Source: JBCCEJ01 sp039030335 (lineage in GTDB: Bacteria; Pseudomonadota; Gammaproteobacteria; HK1). From it: a stretch of 52,846 nucleotides of DNA. Made by a program: the position numbers and the translations under genes. Position 1 is the stretch's first letter. The number at the start of each line of letters is the position of its first letter. The DNA lies in the NCBI GenBank assembly GCA_039030335.1, contig JBCCEJ010000039.1, positions 1 to 52,846 on the forward strand, given 5' to 3'. The notes beneath the pieces are model-generated. The model made no database searches, was not told the origin of the DNA, and saw only the letters and a list, made by a program, of their open reading frames with translations. Shown in pieces: positions 1-8,245 of the stretch.

Positions 1-538
1 GGGTGATCTCAAAGGTTTGGTACTGAGTGAAGCGGTTGTCAGGACCGGCTTGCGTGCAGGAAATGCGGAATTTTTTGTCGGGAACAACGGTGATCATCGA
101 TCCGCCCGGCGTTTCCAAATGAATCGGCTCACGGACCTCGAAGACTTTGCGCAGCTCCTCTTGCTGCTCGATGCCTGCCTTTTTGATCAACTCCACAAAC
201 GGCGCCGAACTCCCATCGCCGATCGGCGGTTCGTTGGCGTCCATCTCGATGACGGCGTTGTCGACGCCCATCCCCGTCAGCGCCGAAATGACGTGCTCGA
301 CAGTGTGCACCTTGACGCTTCCCTCAGCAATCGTTGTCGCGCGCTCCACTTCCTGAACACGATCAACCGTCGCCGGGATGAAGGGTTGATCATCCAAATC
401 GACACGGCGGAATTTGAAACCGTGATTGGGCGGCGCTGGGCGTAATGTTAGGGCTACTTTTTCGCCCGTGTGCAGAGAAGTCCCGGCCAAAGTCGCCGCT
501 TTCGCCAGGGTGTGTTGATATTCAATCGCTCCTGCCAT
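1..538 (-). CDS. lpxC: LpxC, UDP-3-O-acyl-GlcNAc deacetylase (partial, N-terminal part, non-gammaproteobacterial type)
   Basis: Reading the minus strand from ATG at 538 gives 179 codons that run off the left edge. LpxC removes the acetyl group from UDP-3-O-acyl-N-acetylglucosamine, the committed step of lipid A synthesis, in the cytoplasm. The N-terminal half shows SLHTGEKVALTLRP (residues 21-34), the HTVEH motif (78-82, with the catalytic-base Glu81 and Zn-ligand His82) and IGDGSSAPFVELI. The sequence between them (ERATTI...VHTVEHVISAL) is unlike gammaproteobacterial LpxC and resembles Verrucomicrobia/Bacteroidetes forms, some of which are LpxC-FabZ fusions. The C-terminal half is missing, so fusion cannot be judged. 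Base composition (about 53% GC by hand count of 1-120) is lower than the rest of the window. The family call is firm; the phylum is from memory. Confidence 0.85.
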   Translation of the reverse strand, partial: MAGAIEYQHTLAKAATLAGTSLHTGEKVALTLRPAPPNHGFKFRRVDLDDQPFIPATVDRVQEVERATTIAEGSVKVHTVEHVISALTGMGVDNAVIEMDANEPPIGDGSSAPFVELIKKAGIEQQEELRKVFEVREPIHLETPGGSMITVVPDKKFRISCTQAGPDNRFTQYQTFEIT

Positions 539-580
539 GGGGCGCCATTTCTAAAGCAAATCGTGCAAGAGTCCAGTTTT

Positions 581-1213
581 TTGCCAGATGTCAACAACAT
601 CGATATCTCCAAGCGCTACACGCACGACACCATTCGCCCGATCTCCTACTACAAGGAGAAGAAGGTAGACCTCGGCTTCGTGGGCTCGTGCATGGTGCAC
701 AAGGGCGACGTGAAGATCGTGGCGCAGATGTTGCGTAATCTCGAAAAGCACCACGGCAACGTAAAGTTCAAAGCGCCTCTGGTGCTGGCCGCGCCGACTT
801 ACAACATCATCGATGAGCTCAAGAAAGAAGGGGACTGGGCCATCCTGCAGAAGTATTCGGGCTTCGAGTTCGATGATTCGTCGCCAAAGAGCGAGGCGCG
901 CACGGAGTACGAGAACATCCTGTATCTAGAGCGCCCTGGCTGTAACCTCTGTATGGGCAACCAAGAGAAGGCTGCGAAGGGCGACACCGTCCTCGCGACT
1001 TCGACTCGCCTGTTCAAAGGCCGCGTCGTCGAAGACAGCGAGGACAAGCTTGGCGAATCGCTGTTGGCATCAACCCCGGTGGTCGTGCTGTCTGCCATCC
1101 TCGGTCGCACGCCGAACGTCGAAGAGTACAAAGCCGCAGTCGAAGGGATCGACCTGACCAAGTTCGCGCCGCCCGAACAGATTCCGACGAACACACTCTC
1201 GGTGCATTTCTAG
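581..1213 (+). pseudogene. acnB: AcnB, aconitate hydratase B C-terminal fragment (5'-truncated)
   Basis: The frame becomes recognisable at about 587 and encodes only the last ~210 residues of a protein that is normally ~850-930 aa. AcnB interconverts citrate and isocitrate (and 2-methylisocitrate) using a [4Fe-4S] cluster. All three cluster cysteines are present, one in VGSCM and two in CNLCMGNQ. The substrate-loop text EARTEYENILYLERPGCN is typical. There is no aconitase sequence upstream: within about 40 bp the DNA becomes the start of an oppositely oriented lpxC. The residues ending the frame after TKFAPP may also not be native. This is either a true gene fragment or a join of unrelated sequences during assembly, and I favour the latter. 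Confidence 0.8.
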
Positions 1214-1460
1214 GTACCGCCAATCTGAATCCAGTCGCGCCGGCCGCGTCCGCTGCCGGCATTTCCGTGCTGCTGGCAACAATTCGACATGCCGCGACCG
1301 GCCTGTTGTCTTCAGCGGTAAGCCGGCCGCAAGAACCGCCTGGTGGTAGACCGCGCGGCAGTCGAGCGCCACCTCTCGCCGATGGTTCCCGGGCCAGAAA
1401 CGGGTTAGCCTGTTTGGCCGCACTTCCGATGCCGGACATTCGTTAAGGGATGACGTACAG

Positions 1461-2540
1461 ATGATCCGAGTTGCGACTTTCAACCTCAACAATATCTTCG
1501 ACCGGTTCAACTTCCACGGGGCGCTGACCGAGCGAGTCTTTGGTACCGCCACTTACCGGTGGCGGCTCGCTCCAAACCGGGATGTGCTGCCACCGCACGA
1601 AGACCGGGTGGATGTCGATGAGTTCGGGCAACCGATCATCGAAGGCGTAGGGCCAGTCAGGCTTGAACTCAGCCCCCGCGGGCAACTGGTAAAGCCAAAG
1701 CGCGAGGCCCATCTCAATGCCTTGCTCAACCGCACCGACCGGATGAACGCGGATGTTCTGGCAGTGCAGGAGGTCGAGAACATTGCAGCGTTGCGTGAGT
1801 TCAACTCGGCACTCGATGCACCCTACCCGTTTCTCGCGCTACTGGAAGGTAACGACCCGCGGTTCATTGATGTCGGTTTGCTGTCACGTCTGCCAATCGG
1901 GTCGGCGACCTCCAACCGCTGGGTGCCCGATCCTGAGACGCCGTCGGTGTTCCTGTTCTCCCGAGACTTCATGGCTGTGGAGATTCTGAAGAGCGACCGT
2001 AGCTCGGTGCTCTTCACGATTTGGATTGCACACTTCAAGTCGAAGTTCGTTGACCCTGACATAACCGATGAAGCAGAAATCGAAAAGAAGCAGGACCAAA
2101 ACTCTGCGCGCCGCAAACGTCAGGTCGAGGGCGCGGCCAAACTCATCGCCGCACGACATGACGTGAGCAACGATGCCTTCATCGTGTGCGGAGATTTCAA
2201 CGACCACCCGGGAAGCGACCCGTTGGCGGAATTCGAGAGCGAAGCGCTCAAGCTGGTCGACGTTCTGGAGGGTGGGCCCAAAATCGACTTCGAACGCCCC
2301 GAGGGTGAAGGCCCGCGCATAAGCAATAGAGAAGACGAGCCGCCCGATGAGAACTGGACGCACCGTCATCAGGTGTCAAGGGCACCTGACAAGTTTGAGC
2401 GACTCGATCATCTGCTGGTCAGCAAGGTGCTGAAGGACAAGATCGAGAACGCAAGGATTCAGCGCAGGACACATTGGGGCAAACAACATGCCGGGTCGGA
2501 TCACGACCCGATCTACGTAGATCTGGATCTGCAGCCCTGA
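1461..2540 (+). CDS. Endonuclease/exonuclease/phosphatase (EEP) family hydrolase
   Basis: 359 aa. It belongs to the DNase I-like EEP fold, a metal-dependent phosphoesterase family covering nucleases and lipid phosphatases. Signature pieces are in order: FNLNN (7-11), LAVQEVEN with the metal-binding Glu104, the catalytic CGDFND (243-248: Asp245, Asn247) and the terminal GSDHDP (His348). No signal peptide or membrane segment is visible, so it is probably cytoplasmic. ATG 1461 is preceded by AAGGGA about ten bases upstream. It stands alone, downstream of the suspicious left end and convergent with the dioxygenase gene. The substrate (nucleic acid, phosphoinositide-like or other) cannot be inferred. 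Confidence 0.8.
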   Translation: MIRVATFNLNNIFDRFNFHGALTERVFGTATYRWRLAPNRDVLPPHEDRVDVDEFGQPIIEGVGPVRLELSPRGQLVKPKREAHLNALLNRTDRMNADVLAVQEVENIAALREFNSALDAPYPFLALLEGNDPRFIDVGLLSRLPIGSATSNRWVPDPETPSVFLFSRDFMAVEILKSDRSSVLFTIWIAHFKSKFVDPDITDEAEIEKKQDQNSARRKRQVEGAAKLIAARHDVSNDAFIVCGDFNDHPGSDPLAEFESEALKLVDVLEGGPKIDFERPEGEGPRISNREDEPPDENWTHRHQVSRAPDKFERLDHLLVSKVLKDKIENARIQRRTHWGKQHAGSDHDPIYVDLDLQP

Positions 2541-2563
2541 GGCTCGCCCTCAGCGAGCCGTTT
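2541..2563 (+). terminator. Possible weak hairpin terminator after the EEP gene
   Basis: Right after the TGA, GGCTCG (2541-2546) pairs perfectly with CGAGCC (2554-2559) across a 7-base loop and is followed by GTTT. The stem is short and the T-run poor, so termination may be partial. It lies in the gap before the convergent dioxygenase gene. Confidence 0.4.
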
Positions 2564-2617
2564 CCCATCGCGTTGGCGCCGCTTGCCCGACGGTGTCAGA
2601 TTTCGGCCAGCACGTCT

Positions 2618-3187
2618 TCAGTTGGCTTCGCGCAGTACAAAAGTCACGTTGCCGAAGAGCCTGAACTGTCCGTCGGCTCGTGCCTCTTCCAGCAGGATGG
2701 CAAGCTCCGGCCAGTCGGCCTCCGCGAAGCGGCTGTCATTCTTGAAGTAGATTCGGGTAATGAGCTGGCGTTGTGAGGGATGCGAAATCACAAAATGAAT
2801 ATGACGGGCACGGTAGCCCTGGTTATGTCCGGGGTACACGGTGCGGATGACGAATGAACCGTCTCGCCGCGTCGCGACGCTGCCACGCAGCGGCGGGTAG
2901 TCGCCGGCGCCGTTAGTGTGCCAGTACTCGACCAGCGCACTGGCGACTGGCGCACCGTCGGTGCGCAGGACCCGTCCGCGCAGTCCGAGCGGGACCTCGC
3001 TGCTGCCCGGCTTCCAATGGTTCTGGATGTTTGGCGCGCCCGGGATGTACCAGGGGCCTGTGTGCGTGGCCATGGTGGGTTCCAGAGCCGTGGCTTGGGA
3101 TGCGAGAAATATCAGCAACACGCTGGCCCAGGCAACCTGCGTGCGCAGAGTTCCCCACGTAGAAGGCGGGAGACTGGTGGTCGGCAT
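2618..3187 (-). CDS. Exported intradiol ring-cleavage dioxygenase-like protein
   Basis: 189 aa with an N-terminal hydrophobic stretch (about residues 18-35, ending near ATALE), which suggests a signal peptide. The mature part is a compact intradiol dioxygenase fold like the protocatechuate 3,4-dioxygenase beta chain: GPWYIPGAPN (44-53), GRVLRTDGAPVASALVEYWH (71-90) and the iron-ligand region RARHIHF (126-132). Candidate Fe(III) ligands are Tyr97, Tyr118 or Tyr125, His129 and His131. Classical members are cytoplasmic and cleave catechols; short exported members are known but mostly uncharacterised. No aromatic-degradation genes adjoin it, so the substrate is unknown. ATG 3187 faces the EamA gene divergently, about 100 bp away. 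Confidence 0.8.
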   Translation of the reverse strand: MPTTSLPPSTWGTLRTQVAWASVLLIFLASQATALEPTMATHTGPWYIPGAPNIQNHWKPGSSEVPLGLRGRVLRTDGAPVASALVEYWHTNGAGDYPPLRGSVATRRDGSFVIRTVYPGHNQGYRARHIHFVISHPSQRQLITRIYFKNDSRFAEADWPELAILLEEARADGQFRLFGNVTFVLREAN

Positions 3188-3286
3188 GCGGCGGCGCTGT
3201 CAACGTCGAGTTTGCATGCAAATTGCCTTGACTACCTGAGCGCGTCAAGTGGACGATGCGGGCCGCGCTTTTCCGGGTCTCGCCGT

Positions 3287-4138
3287 GTGAACGACTTCGG
3301 CAAAGGCATCGTGTGCATGGTGTTCGGGACGTTCCTGTTGACGTCACACGATGCCGTTTCCAAATACATGACGTCGACGTTCAGCGTCGGCGAAGTGCTG
3401 ATCTACAGAAGCCTGATCCCGGCATTGTTACTGGCAGCGGTCCTGATGCGCGCTGGCGGGACTCGGGCGCTCGTTCCGCGATCACCCGGCCCGAATCTGT
3501 TGCGCGCAGCGCTGGCGGCCGCCACGAGCTTTCTGGTTGTCGCAGCCTACGCCGCCATCCCTCTGGCTGACGCACTGACCATCGTCTTCGCGAGTCCTGT
3601 CTTCGTAACCGCGCTATCGGCGCCGCTGCTTGGCGAGAAGGTCGACTGGCGACGATGGGGGGCGGTGTTACTTGGCTTCTTCGGCGTTCTGCTGATGGTT
3701 GAGCCAGGTAGTGGTCTCATCCGTGCTGGTGCCTTGATTGCCGTGGCCGCTGCGCTCGCTTCGGCATTCCGCGACATCGTCACGAGGAAGCTCGGCAGCG
3801 GCGATTCGACCACTAACATCATGTTGTACACGACGTTGACGACCGGCCTGGTCGGCATCGGATCGCTCGCGTTTTCCACTACGCGCTTGCCGACGGCTGT
3901 CGAATTCGCGGTGATGTCTGGCGCCGGTTTGCTGGCGACTGCCGCACACTGGCTGATGATTCGCGCGCTGCAGCTGGCCGAGGCTTCATTTGTCATTCCG
4001 TTGCGGTACCTGGCCATCGTCTACGCCGCGATTTACGGATATCTGGTGTTCGATGAGATTCCTGGGTGGGCACAGATCGCAGGTGCGCTGATCGTGGTCG
4101 GCTCGGGGGTGTTCATTCTGCGGCGTCCGCAGCGCTGA
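3287..4138 (+). CDS. EamA/DMT-superfamily inner-membrane transporter
   Basis: About 283 aa, almost entirely hydrophobic, consistent with the ten-helix drug/metabolite transporter layout of two EamA repeats. Typical features are DAVSKYM after the first helix, YRSLIPALL, PVFVTALSAPLLGEKVDWRRW at the end of repeat one, and LRYLAIVYAAIYGYLVFDE in repeat two. I chose GTG 3287, which gives a normal N-terminus before the first helix; ATG 3317 would cut into it. The reading frame stays open further upstream, but that part overlaps the divergent dioxygenase gene antisense and is not believable. The substrate is unknown. The 3' end converges on the HNH gene. Confidence 0.85.
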   Translation: MNDFGKGIVCMVFGTFLLTSHDAVSKYMTSTFSVGEVLIYRSLIPALLLAAVLMRAGGTRALVPRSPGPNLLRAALAAATSFLVVAAYAAIPLADALTIVFASPVFVTALSAPLLGEKVDWRRWGAVLLGFFGVLLMVEPGSGLIRAGALIAVAAALASAFRDIVTRKLGSGDSTTNIMLYTTLTTGLVGIGSLAFSTTRLPTAVEFAVMSGAGLLATAAHWLMIRALQLAEASFVIPLRYLAIVYAAIYGYLVFDEIPGWAQIAGALIVVGSGVFILRRPQR

Positions 4139-4165
4139 GGCTGCGATCGATGGGCGTTGCCTTAC

Positions 4166-4504
4166 TCAGCGTCTGCGCTGCCTCGCTACCCACCGGCAGT
4201 GCCGTTGCACCGAGGGCTCGGCTAGCAGTGCCTGAAGAGAGTTCAGATGTTGTCCCAGGTACATTTCATCGAACAGGCGGTGAATGCCGCGGTGACATGG
4301 GCCGCAGAGAGAGACGGTGGCATGCAACTCACCGCGTGTGTACCGGCGTTTGAAGCGTGGGCGACGATGCAGCTTACGCGGAATCAGGTGATGCGCGGTG
4401 AGCGCAACCTCACGCTCACACAGTGCGCACCGGGCGGCCTGTTCGGCTCGTCCCGGATGGCCGGTTGACGCGCGCGCGGGAGCGTCAGACATCTGGCCTC
4501 GCAT
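4166..4504 (-). CDS. HNH endonuclease-like protein
   Basis: 112 aa. Two zinc-knuckle cysteine pairs (Cys26/Cys29 and Cys67/Cys70) flank the HNH core: LTAHHLIPRK (His38, His39) and CGPCHRGIHRLFDE (His71, His75). The C-terminal LNSLQALLAEPSVQRHCRWV matches a common small proteobacterial HNH family, usually annotated as a nuclease without a demonstrated role. ATG 4504 overlaps the last 20 bp of the TetR gene. ATG 4492 is an alternative with a GAGG four bases upstream. Position implies co-transcription with the TetR and molybdenum-hydroxylase genes, though no functional link is evident. Confidence 0.75.
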   Translation of the reverse strand: MRGQMSDAPARASTGHPGRAEQAARCALCEREVALTAHHLIPRKLHRRPRFKRRYTRGELHATVSLCGPCHRGIHRLFDEMYLGQHLNSLQALLAEPSVQRHCRWVARQRRR

Positions 4505-5216
4505 CTGCGCCCAGATAGGCGGCGGCCATCCGCATCAGCTCCTCGACAAACTGTTCTTCATCATCGTCCGTATATGAATCGATCGCGCGTGGCAGCAGAC
4601 CTGACGCTCGCGCCACGAGCACGGCTTTCACCATGGCGAGTATCATCTCGATGGCCATATCCGGCTGCGGGTGGGTGATTTCGCGCAAGCGCGGACGGAG
4701 CAGCGCTACGAGCAGAGCATAGGCCTCGTCGGCCGCCGCTTCGTAGTGTTCCGAAACTTCCTGGTCGTGCTGCATCAACATCTGCTGGGCCTTCAGCGTG
4801 CCCGGGAAGCGCCGGTAGAGCTCCAGCGTGAACCGGACGTAGCTTTCGATAACGCCCATCAAGCCGATGTGTTCCCATCGCCCGGGTTTCAGGATCTCGC
4901 GGGCGGTTAGCCGCATCTCGTTGGAAAACCGCACGATCAGTGCCCTTACGATCGTTTGCTTGTCCTGGAAGTGATGATAGAGCGTGCCTACCGCACAACC
5001 GGTCGACTTTGCGACCTTGGCGATTGTCAGCGACTCAAGCCCCTCTTCGTCCAGCAGCGCCGCCGTTGCGTCCAGCAGTTGCGCACGCGTCCGTGCACTG
5101 CGGGTTTGCTGCGGTTCACGCACCCAGCCAAGTTCCCGGGGATGAGGCACGGGGTCAGCGGTGTCAGCCCGGCTGGTACCGACGTCCACACATGGCGTAT
5201 CGATGTCACCGATCAT
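4485..5216 (-). CDS. TetR/AcrR-family transcriptional regulator
   Basis: 243 aa. After a ~35-residue unstructured head, the TetR DNA-binding domain reads RTRAQLLDATAALLDEEGLE, then the helix-turn-helix with VAKSTGCAVGTLYHHFQDK. The rest is the all-helical ligand-binding domain. ATG 5216 begins 12 bp after the stop of the large hydroxylase subunit; a TTG one codon earlier is also open. The tandem arrangement iorA-iorB-tetR suggests that it controls this operon, possibly by binding the AT-rich repeated element at 8071-8096. The ligand is unknown. Confidence 0.85.
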   Translation of the reverse strand: MIGDIDTPCVDVGTSRADTADPVPHPRELGWVREPQQTRSARTRAQLLDATAALLDEEGLESLTIAKVAKSTGCAVGTLYHHFQDKQTIVRALIVRFSNEMRLTAREILKPGRWEHIGLMGVIESYVRFTLELYRRFPGTLKAQQMLMQHDQEVSEHYEAAADEAYALLVALLRPRLREITHPQPDMAIEMILAMVKAVLVARASGLLPRAIDSYTDDDEEQFVEELMRMAAAYLGADARPDV

Positions 5217-5228
5217 CAAGTCGCGGCT

Positions 5229-7424
5229 CTAACCGAGGCGCAGCGGCAGCGCACGTAGACGCTCACCTGTCAGTGCGAATACGGCGTTCGCGACAGCGGG
5301 TGCGATCGGCGGCAAACCGGGTTCGCCGACACCGGTGGGCGTTTCGTCGCTTTCGACGATCACGACATCGACGTCTGGAGCTTCGTTCATGCGCAGGATG
5401 GGATAATCGTGGAAGTTGCTTTCCTTGATGGCGCCGTCTTCGAGTTCCAGATTGCCGTGCAGCGTCGCCGTGAGGCCGTACATGATTCCCCCTTCCATCT
5501 GGGCCCGCACGATATCGGGATTGACTGCCCGACCACAGTCGACCACGCAGAGCACTCGATGCACCCGGATCCTGCCACCTTCGGCAGAGACTTCGGCGAC
5601 CTCCGCGACGTAGGACTTGAATGACATGTGCGCGGCGAGTCCGAGCGCGCGGCCTGCCGCTGGTTGCATCGTGCGCATACGCGCGCCAGCGATACGGATG
5701 ACGTTGGCAAGACGGGGATTGTCCGTAGCGTTGGCAAGACGGAATTCGACCGGATCGGCGCCAGCCGCGTGCGCGAGTTCATCCATCGCCGACTCTTTCG
5801 CGAACGCGGTGTACGAGTGCCCCACCGACCGCCAGTAAGACAGCGGCAGATTGTGGTGGCGGGTTACGTGACTGATCTCCTGGTTCGGTATCTCGTAATC
5901 GCCGAATAGACCTTCGACGCTGGTTTTGTCTACGAACCACTCGCTCGTTGCCGTATCCACAACGTCGGACACCCAGTGCAGAGCACCTGTCGGGACAGCC
6001 GTTGGCATAAACGCCGGCAGTGCAACGTCGAGGACGTCCGGCATGATATTGCCGCCTACGCGTCTTGCTTGCCAGACGGTCATTTTGCCGCGCGTATCCG
6101 CACCGGCTTTAACGCGCATCAGGGAAGCCGGCCGATATACGCCGTTACGGATATCGTCCTCCCGGGTCCAGAGTAGTTGAATGGGTTTACCCGTAACGCG
6201 GGCGATCTCGGTTGCTTCGACGATGTGTCCGAGCGTGCCGCGGCGACCGAATCCGCCACCCAGATAGGTCGAGTGCACGCGGACTTTGTCCCTGTCGACA
6301 TCGAGGTGGCGGGCTACCAGCCCTTGTGCGCCAGCAGCGCCCTGTGTGCCCGACCACACATCAACTTCGCCGTCTTCGATTCGCACGACTGCATTCATCG
6401 GTTCCATCGGCGCGTGTGCCAGGAACGGTGCCCAATATTCCACGTCTATCGTCGCCGTGGCTGCGTTGAAGCCCGTTTCCAGGTCGCCTGCAGTACCGGT
6501 GGTCTGCGCTTCATGGTGGCGCATTGCGTCGGCGTAGTCGCGCCGGAGGTCGGCCGTGGACATGCGCGCCTCAGGTGGAATCTCCCACTCGATCGTGAGC
6601 GCATCTACCGCCTTCCGGGCTTGCCAGAACTGTTCGGCAACAACTGCGATGCCGGACTCCAAGCGCACCAGATCTGTGACGCCCGGTAGCTTCATTACGG
6701 CCGTCTCGTTCGCGGACTTCAGTTTGCTGCCGGGCACCGGGCTGCGTTTTACCACTGCCCGGTGCATCCCGGGGATATCGATGTCGATGCCAAAAACGGC
6801 GCTGCCGGTGGATTTGGCCAGACCATCGACCCGGGGCAATTCGGCGCCGATATAGCGCCATTCGCCGCGCGGCTTAAGTGGTGTATCGGACGGCATTTCC
6901 ATGTGGCTGGCACGCGCGACGAATTGTCCGTAAGGCAGCATCCTGCCGTCCGCGACAACATGTCCGTCGGCTGTTTCGAGTGCGCTCCGCGCGGTGCCGA
7001 GTTCTTCCGCGGCTGCATCGAGAAGGAGCTGACGTACGTCGGCGCCCGCCTGCCGCAACGGCAGCCAGTGGCCTGCGAGCGACGTGCTGCCACCGGTCGC
7101 CTGCACCCCGAAGAGGGGGTTCGCGTAGTCAGAGTGCACGGCTGCGAACTCGACTTCGAACGATCCTGGCGCGACGTCCAGTTCTTCGCCGATCAGGGTG
7201 GTCAGACCCGTTGTGATCCCCTGACCCATCTCGTCGCGCGGACAGTAGAAGCGGAAAACGTTATCCGGTGTGATCTGCAAGAAAGCGTTGGCGATAAAGC
7301 CATTTGCCTTGCGCCCGATCGGTAGCGGCGGCGTAGGTTGCAGTGCAATGCCCACGACCAGGCCGGCCCCGGTGATGCCCGTCGCCAGGAGGAACTTGCG
7401 GCGCGAAAGTTTCAAGGCGCTCAC
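5229..7424 (-). CDS. iorB: Molybdopterin-binding large subunit of xanthine oxidase-family hydroxylase (isoquinoline 1-oxidoreductase beta-type)
   Basis: 731 aa from GTG 7424, which overlaps the TGA of the small subunit (GTGA) and indicates translational coupling. The N-terminus carries a twin-arginine-like signal, LSRRKFLLATG followed by a hydrophobic stretch, so the complex is likely Tat-exported or periplasmically anchored. Family features are MGQGITTGLTTLIGEELD, the glycine-rich GGGFGRRG segment, and near the C-terminus GVGEPGLPPIAP, which holds the active-site glutamate. Such enzymes hydroxylate N-heterocycles or oxidise aldehydes with a molybdenum-cytosine-dinucleotide cofactor. The true substrate is undetermined. 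A longer reading frame upstream only overlaps iorA. tatABC at 19615-21552 could serve its export. Confidence 0.9.
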   Translation of the reverse strand: MSALKLSRRKFLLATGITGAGLVVGIALQPTPPLPIGRKANGFIANAFLQITPDNVFRFYCPRDEMGQGITTGLTTLIGEELDVAPGSFEVEFAAVHSDYANPLFGVQATGGSTSLAGHWLPLRQAGADVRQLLLDAAAEELGTARSALETADGHVVADGRMLPYGQFVARASHMEMPSDTPLKPRGEWRYIGAELPRVDGLAKSTGSAVFGIDIDIPGMHRAVVKRSPVPGSKLKSANETAVMKLPGVTDLVRLESGIAVVAEQFWQARKAVDALTIEWEIPPEARMSTADLRRDYADAMRHHEAQTTGTAGDLETGFNAATATIDVEYWAPFLAHAPMEPMNAVVRIEDGEVDVWSGTQGAAGAQGLVARHLDVDRDKVRVHSTYLGGGFGRRGTLGHIVEATEIARVTGKPIQLLWTREDDIRNGVYRPASLMRVKAGADTRGKMTVWQARRVGGNIMPDVLDVALPAFMPTAVPTGALHWVSDVVDTATSEWFVDKTSVEGLFGDYEIPNQEISHVTRHHNLPLSYWRSVGHSYTAFAKESAMDELAHAAGADPVEFRLANATDNPRLANVIRIAGARMRTMQPAAGRALGLAAHMSFKSYVAEVAEVSAEGGRIRVHRVLCVVDCGRAVNPDIVRAQMEGGIMYGLTATLHGNLELEDGAIKESNFHDYPILRMNEAPDVDVVIVESDETPTGVGEPGLPPIAPAVANAVFALTGERLRALPLRLG

Positions 7425-7963
7425 GCTGTTTCCTGCTGGCTGGTCTGGCCGTCGCTGGTGGCTGGTGTCTGACCGCTGGCGCTCGCCACTTCCAGAATTG
7501 CAGCCTTGATGCGCGGATAGCAGCCGCAGCGACAGATGTTGCCGGCCATCGCGTTCTCGACTTCCGTTGGGGAAGGGGTTGGGTTGGCGTCGAGCAGGGC
7601 CGCGGCGCTCATGATCTGGCCTGATTGACAGTACCCGCATTGCGGGACGCTGCGCAGCGACCAGACGGTTTGCAGTGGATGCGGGCTGTCGTCCGTCCCA
7701 AGACCTTCGATCGTGCGGACTTCGCGCCCCGCGACGGCCGCTATCGGCAGAATGCAGGTTCGAACGGCCTCTCCGTCCACATGCATTGTGCAGGCACCGC
7801 AAAGGCCGGCACCGCACCCGTACTTTGAGCCTTTCAGTTTGAACGTATCCCGCACCGTCCATAGCAGCGGCGTATCTGGTGCATCGCTGGTTTCGACGCG
7901 CCGGCCATTCAAGACAAAGCCGATCACTGCGTTATCCTCTGGTTCTGCCTCTGAGCCGGTCAT
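7421..7963 (-). CDS. iorA: [2Fe-2S] small subunit of xanthine oxidase-family hydroxylase (isoquinoline 1-oxidoreductase alpha-type)
   Basis: 180 aa. It has the two standard iron-sulfur domains: a plant-ferredoxin-like cluster from Cys50, Cys55, Cys58 and Cys70 (KYGCGAGLCGACT), and a helical-domain cluster from Cys109, Cys112, Cys144 and Cys146 (QCGYCQSG and ICRCGCY). It passes electrons from the molybdenum site in the large subunit to an external acceptor. There is no FAD subunit in the operon, which fits the two-subunit isoquinoline oxidoreductase type that uses a cytochrome or other acceptor. A C-terminal tail of ~25 residues is low-complexity. It is the first gene of the iorA-iorB-tetR-HNH unit. 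Confidence 0.92.
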   Translation of the reverse strand: MTGSEAEPEDNAVIGFVLNGRRVETSDAPDTPLLWTVRDTFKLKGSKYGCGAGLCGACTMHVDGEAVRTCILPIAAVAGREVRTIEGLGTDDSPHPLQTVWSLRSVPQCGYCQSGQIMSAAALLDANPTPSPTEVENAMAGNICRCGCYPRIKAAILEVASASGQTPATSDGQTSQQETA

Positions 7964-8070
7964 GGGCCGCTCAAGAATCAGCCGTCGCCTCTAGCTGACA
8001 CTTCGGGAGCGTGGGAAGCGTGTGAGGGCGACGCGCTGGCTTCCGGTATAGCCGCTGCCGGTTCGGAAAG

Positions 8071-8096
8071 CGAATATGAATTCGGATTCGAATATT
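8071..8096. promoter_or_regulatory. AT-rich repeated element upstream of iorA, candidate TetR operator
   Basis: An AT-rich island in GC-rich surroundings contains CGAATAT twice as direct repeats (8071-8077 and 8089-8095). It also forms an imperfect palindrome centred on GAATTCGGATTC. It lies about 108 bp upstream of the iorA start. Its size suits a TetR dimer or dimer pair. That it is bound by the TetR at 4485-5216 is inference. Confidence 0.4.
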
Positions 8097-8180
8097 GAGC
8101 CGGAAGCGCATCAAGTCAAGGGAGCGGCCGGGCAGTCACCGTGCGTTTCGCGCGGATGGATGCCAACTGCCTCGGGCGGC

Positions 8181-8213
8181 TCGCGAAAAGAAAACGCCCG
8201 CAGATGCGGGCGT
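8181..8213 (-). terminator. Rho-independent terminator of the rpoD operon
   Basis: On the minus strand, ACGCCCGC (8213-8206) pairs perfectly with GCGGGCGT (8201-8194) across a four-base loop and is followed by TTTCTTTT. It lies about 30 bp beyond the rpoD stop and is the clearest intrinsic terminator in the window. Confidence 0.9.
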
Positions 8214-8245
8214 CTTGGAGTCGTGTCCAACCAGGCGGAACCCGC

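Noticed and set aside
17..445. Open plus-strand frame of 142 codons at the left edge
   Set aside because: It is the antisense shadow of lpxC, whose minus-strand translation carries the HTVEH motif.
470..580. Upstream in-frame extension of the acnB fragment back to 470
   Set aside because: The translation has no aconitase similarity and lies antisense to the real lpxC start, so it is not part of the protein.
7425..7862. N-terminal extension of the large hydroxylase subunit
   Set aside because: It overlaps iorA out of frame; the GTG at 7424 gives a proper twin-arginine-like signal and a GTGA overlap.
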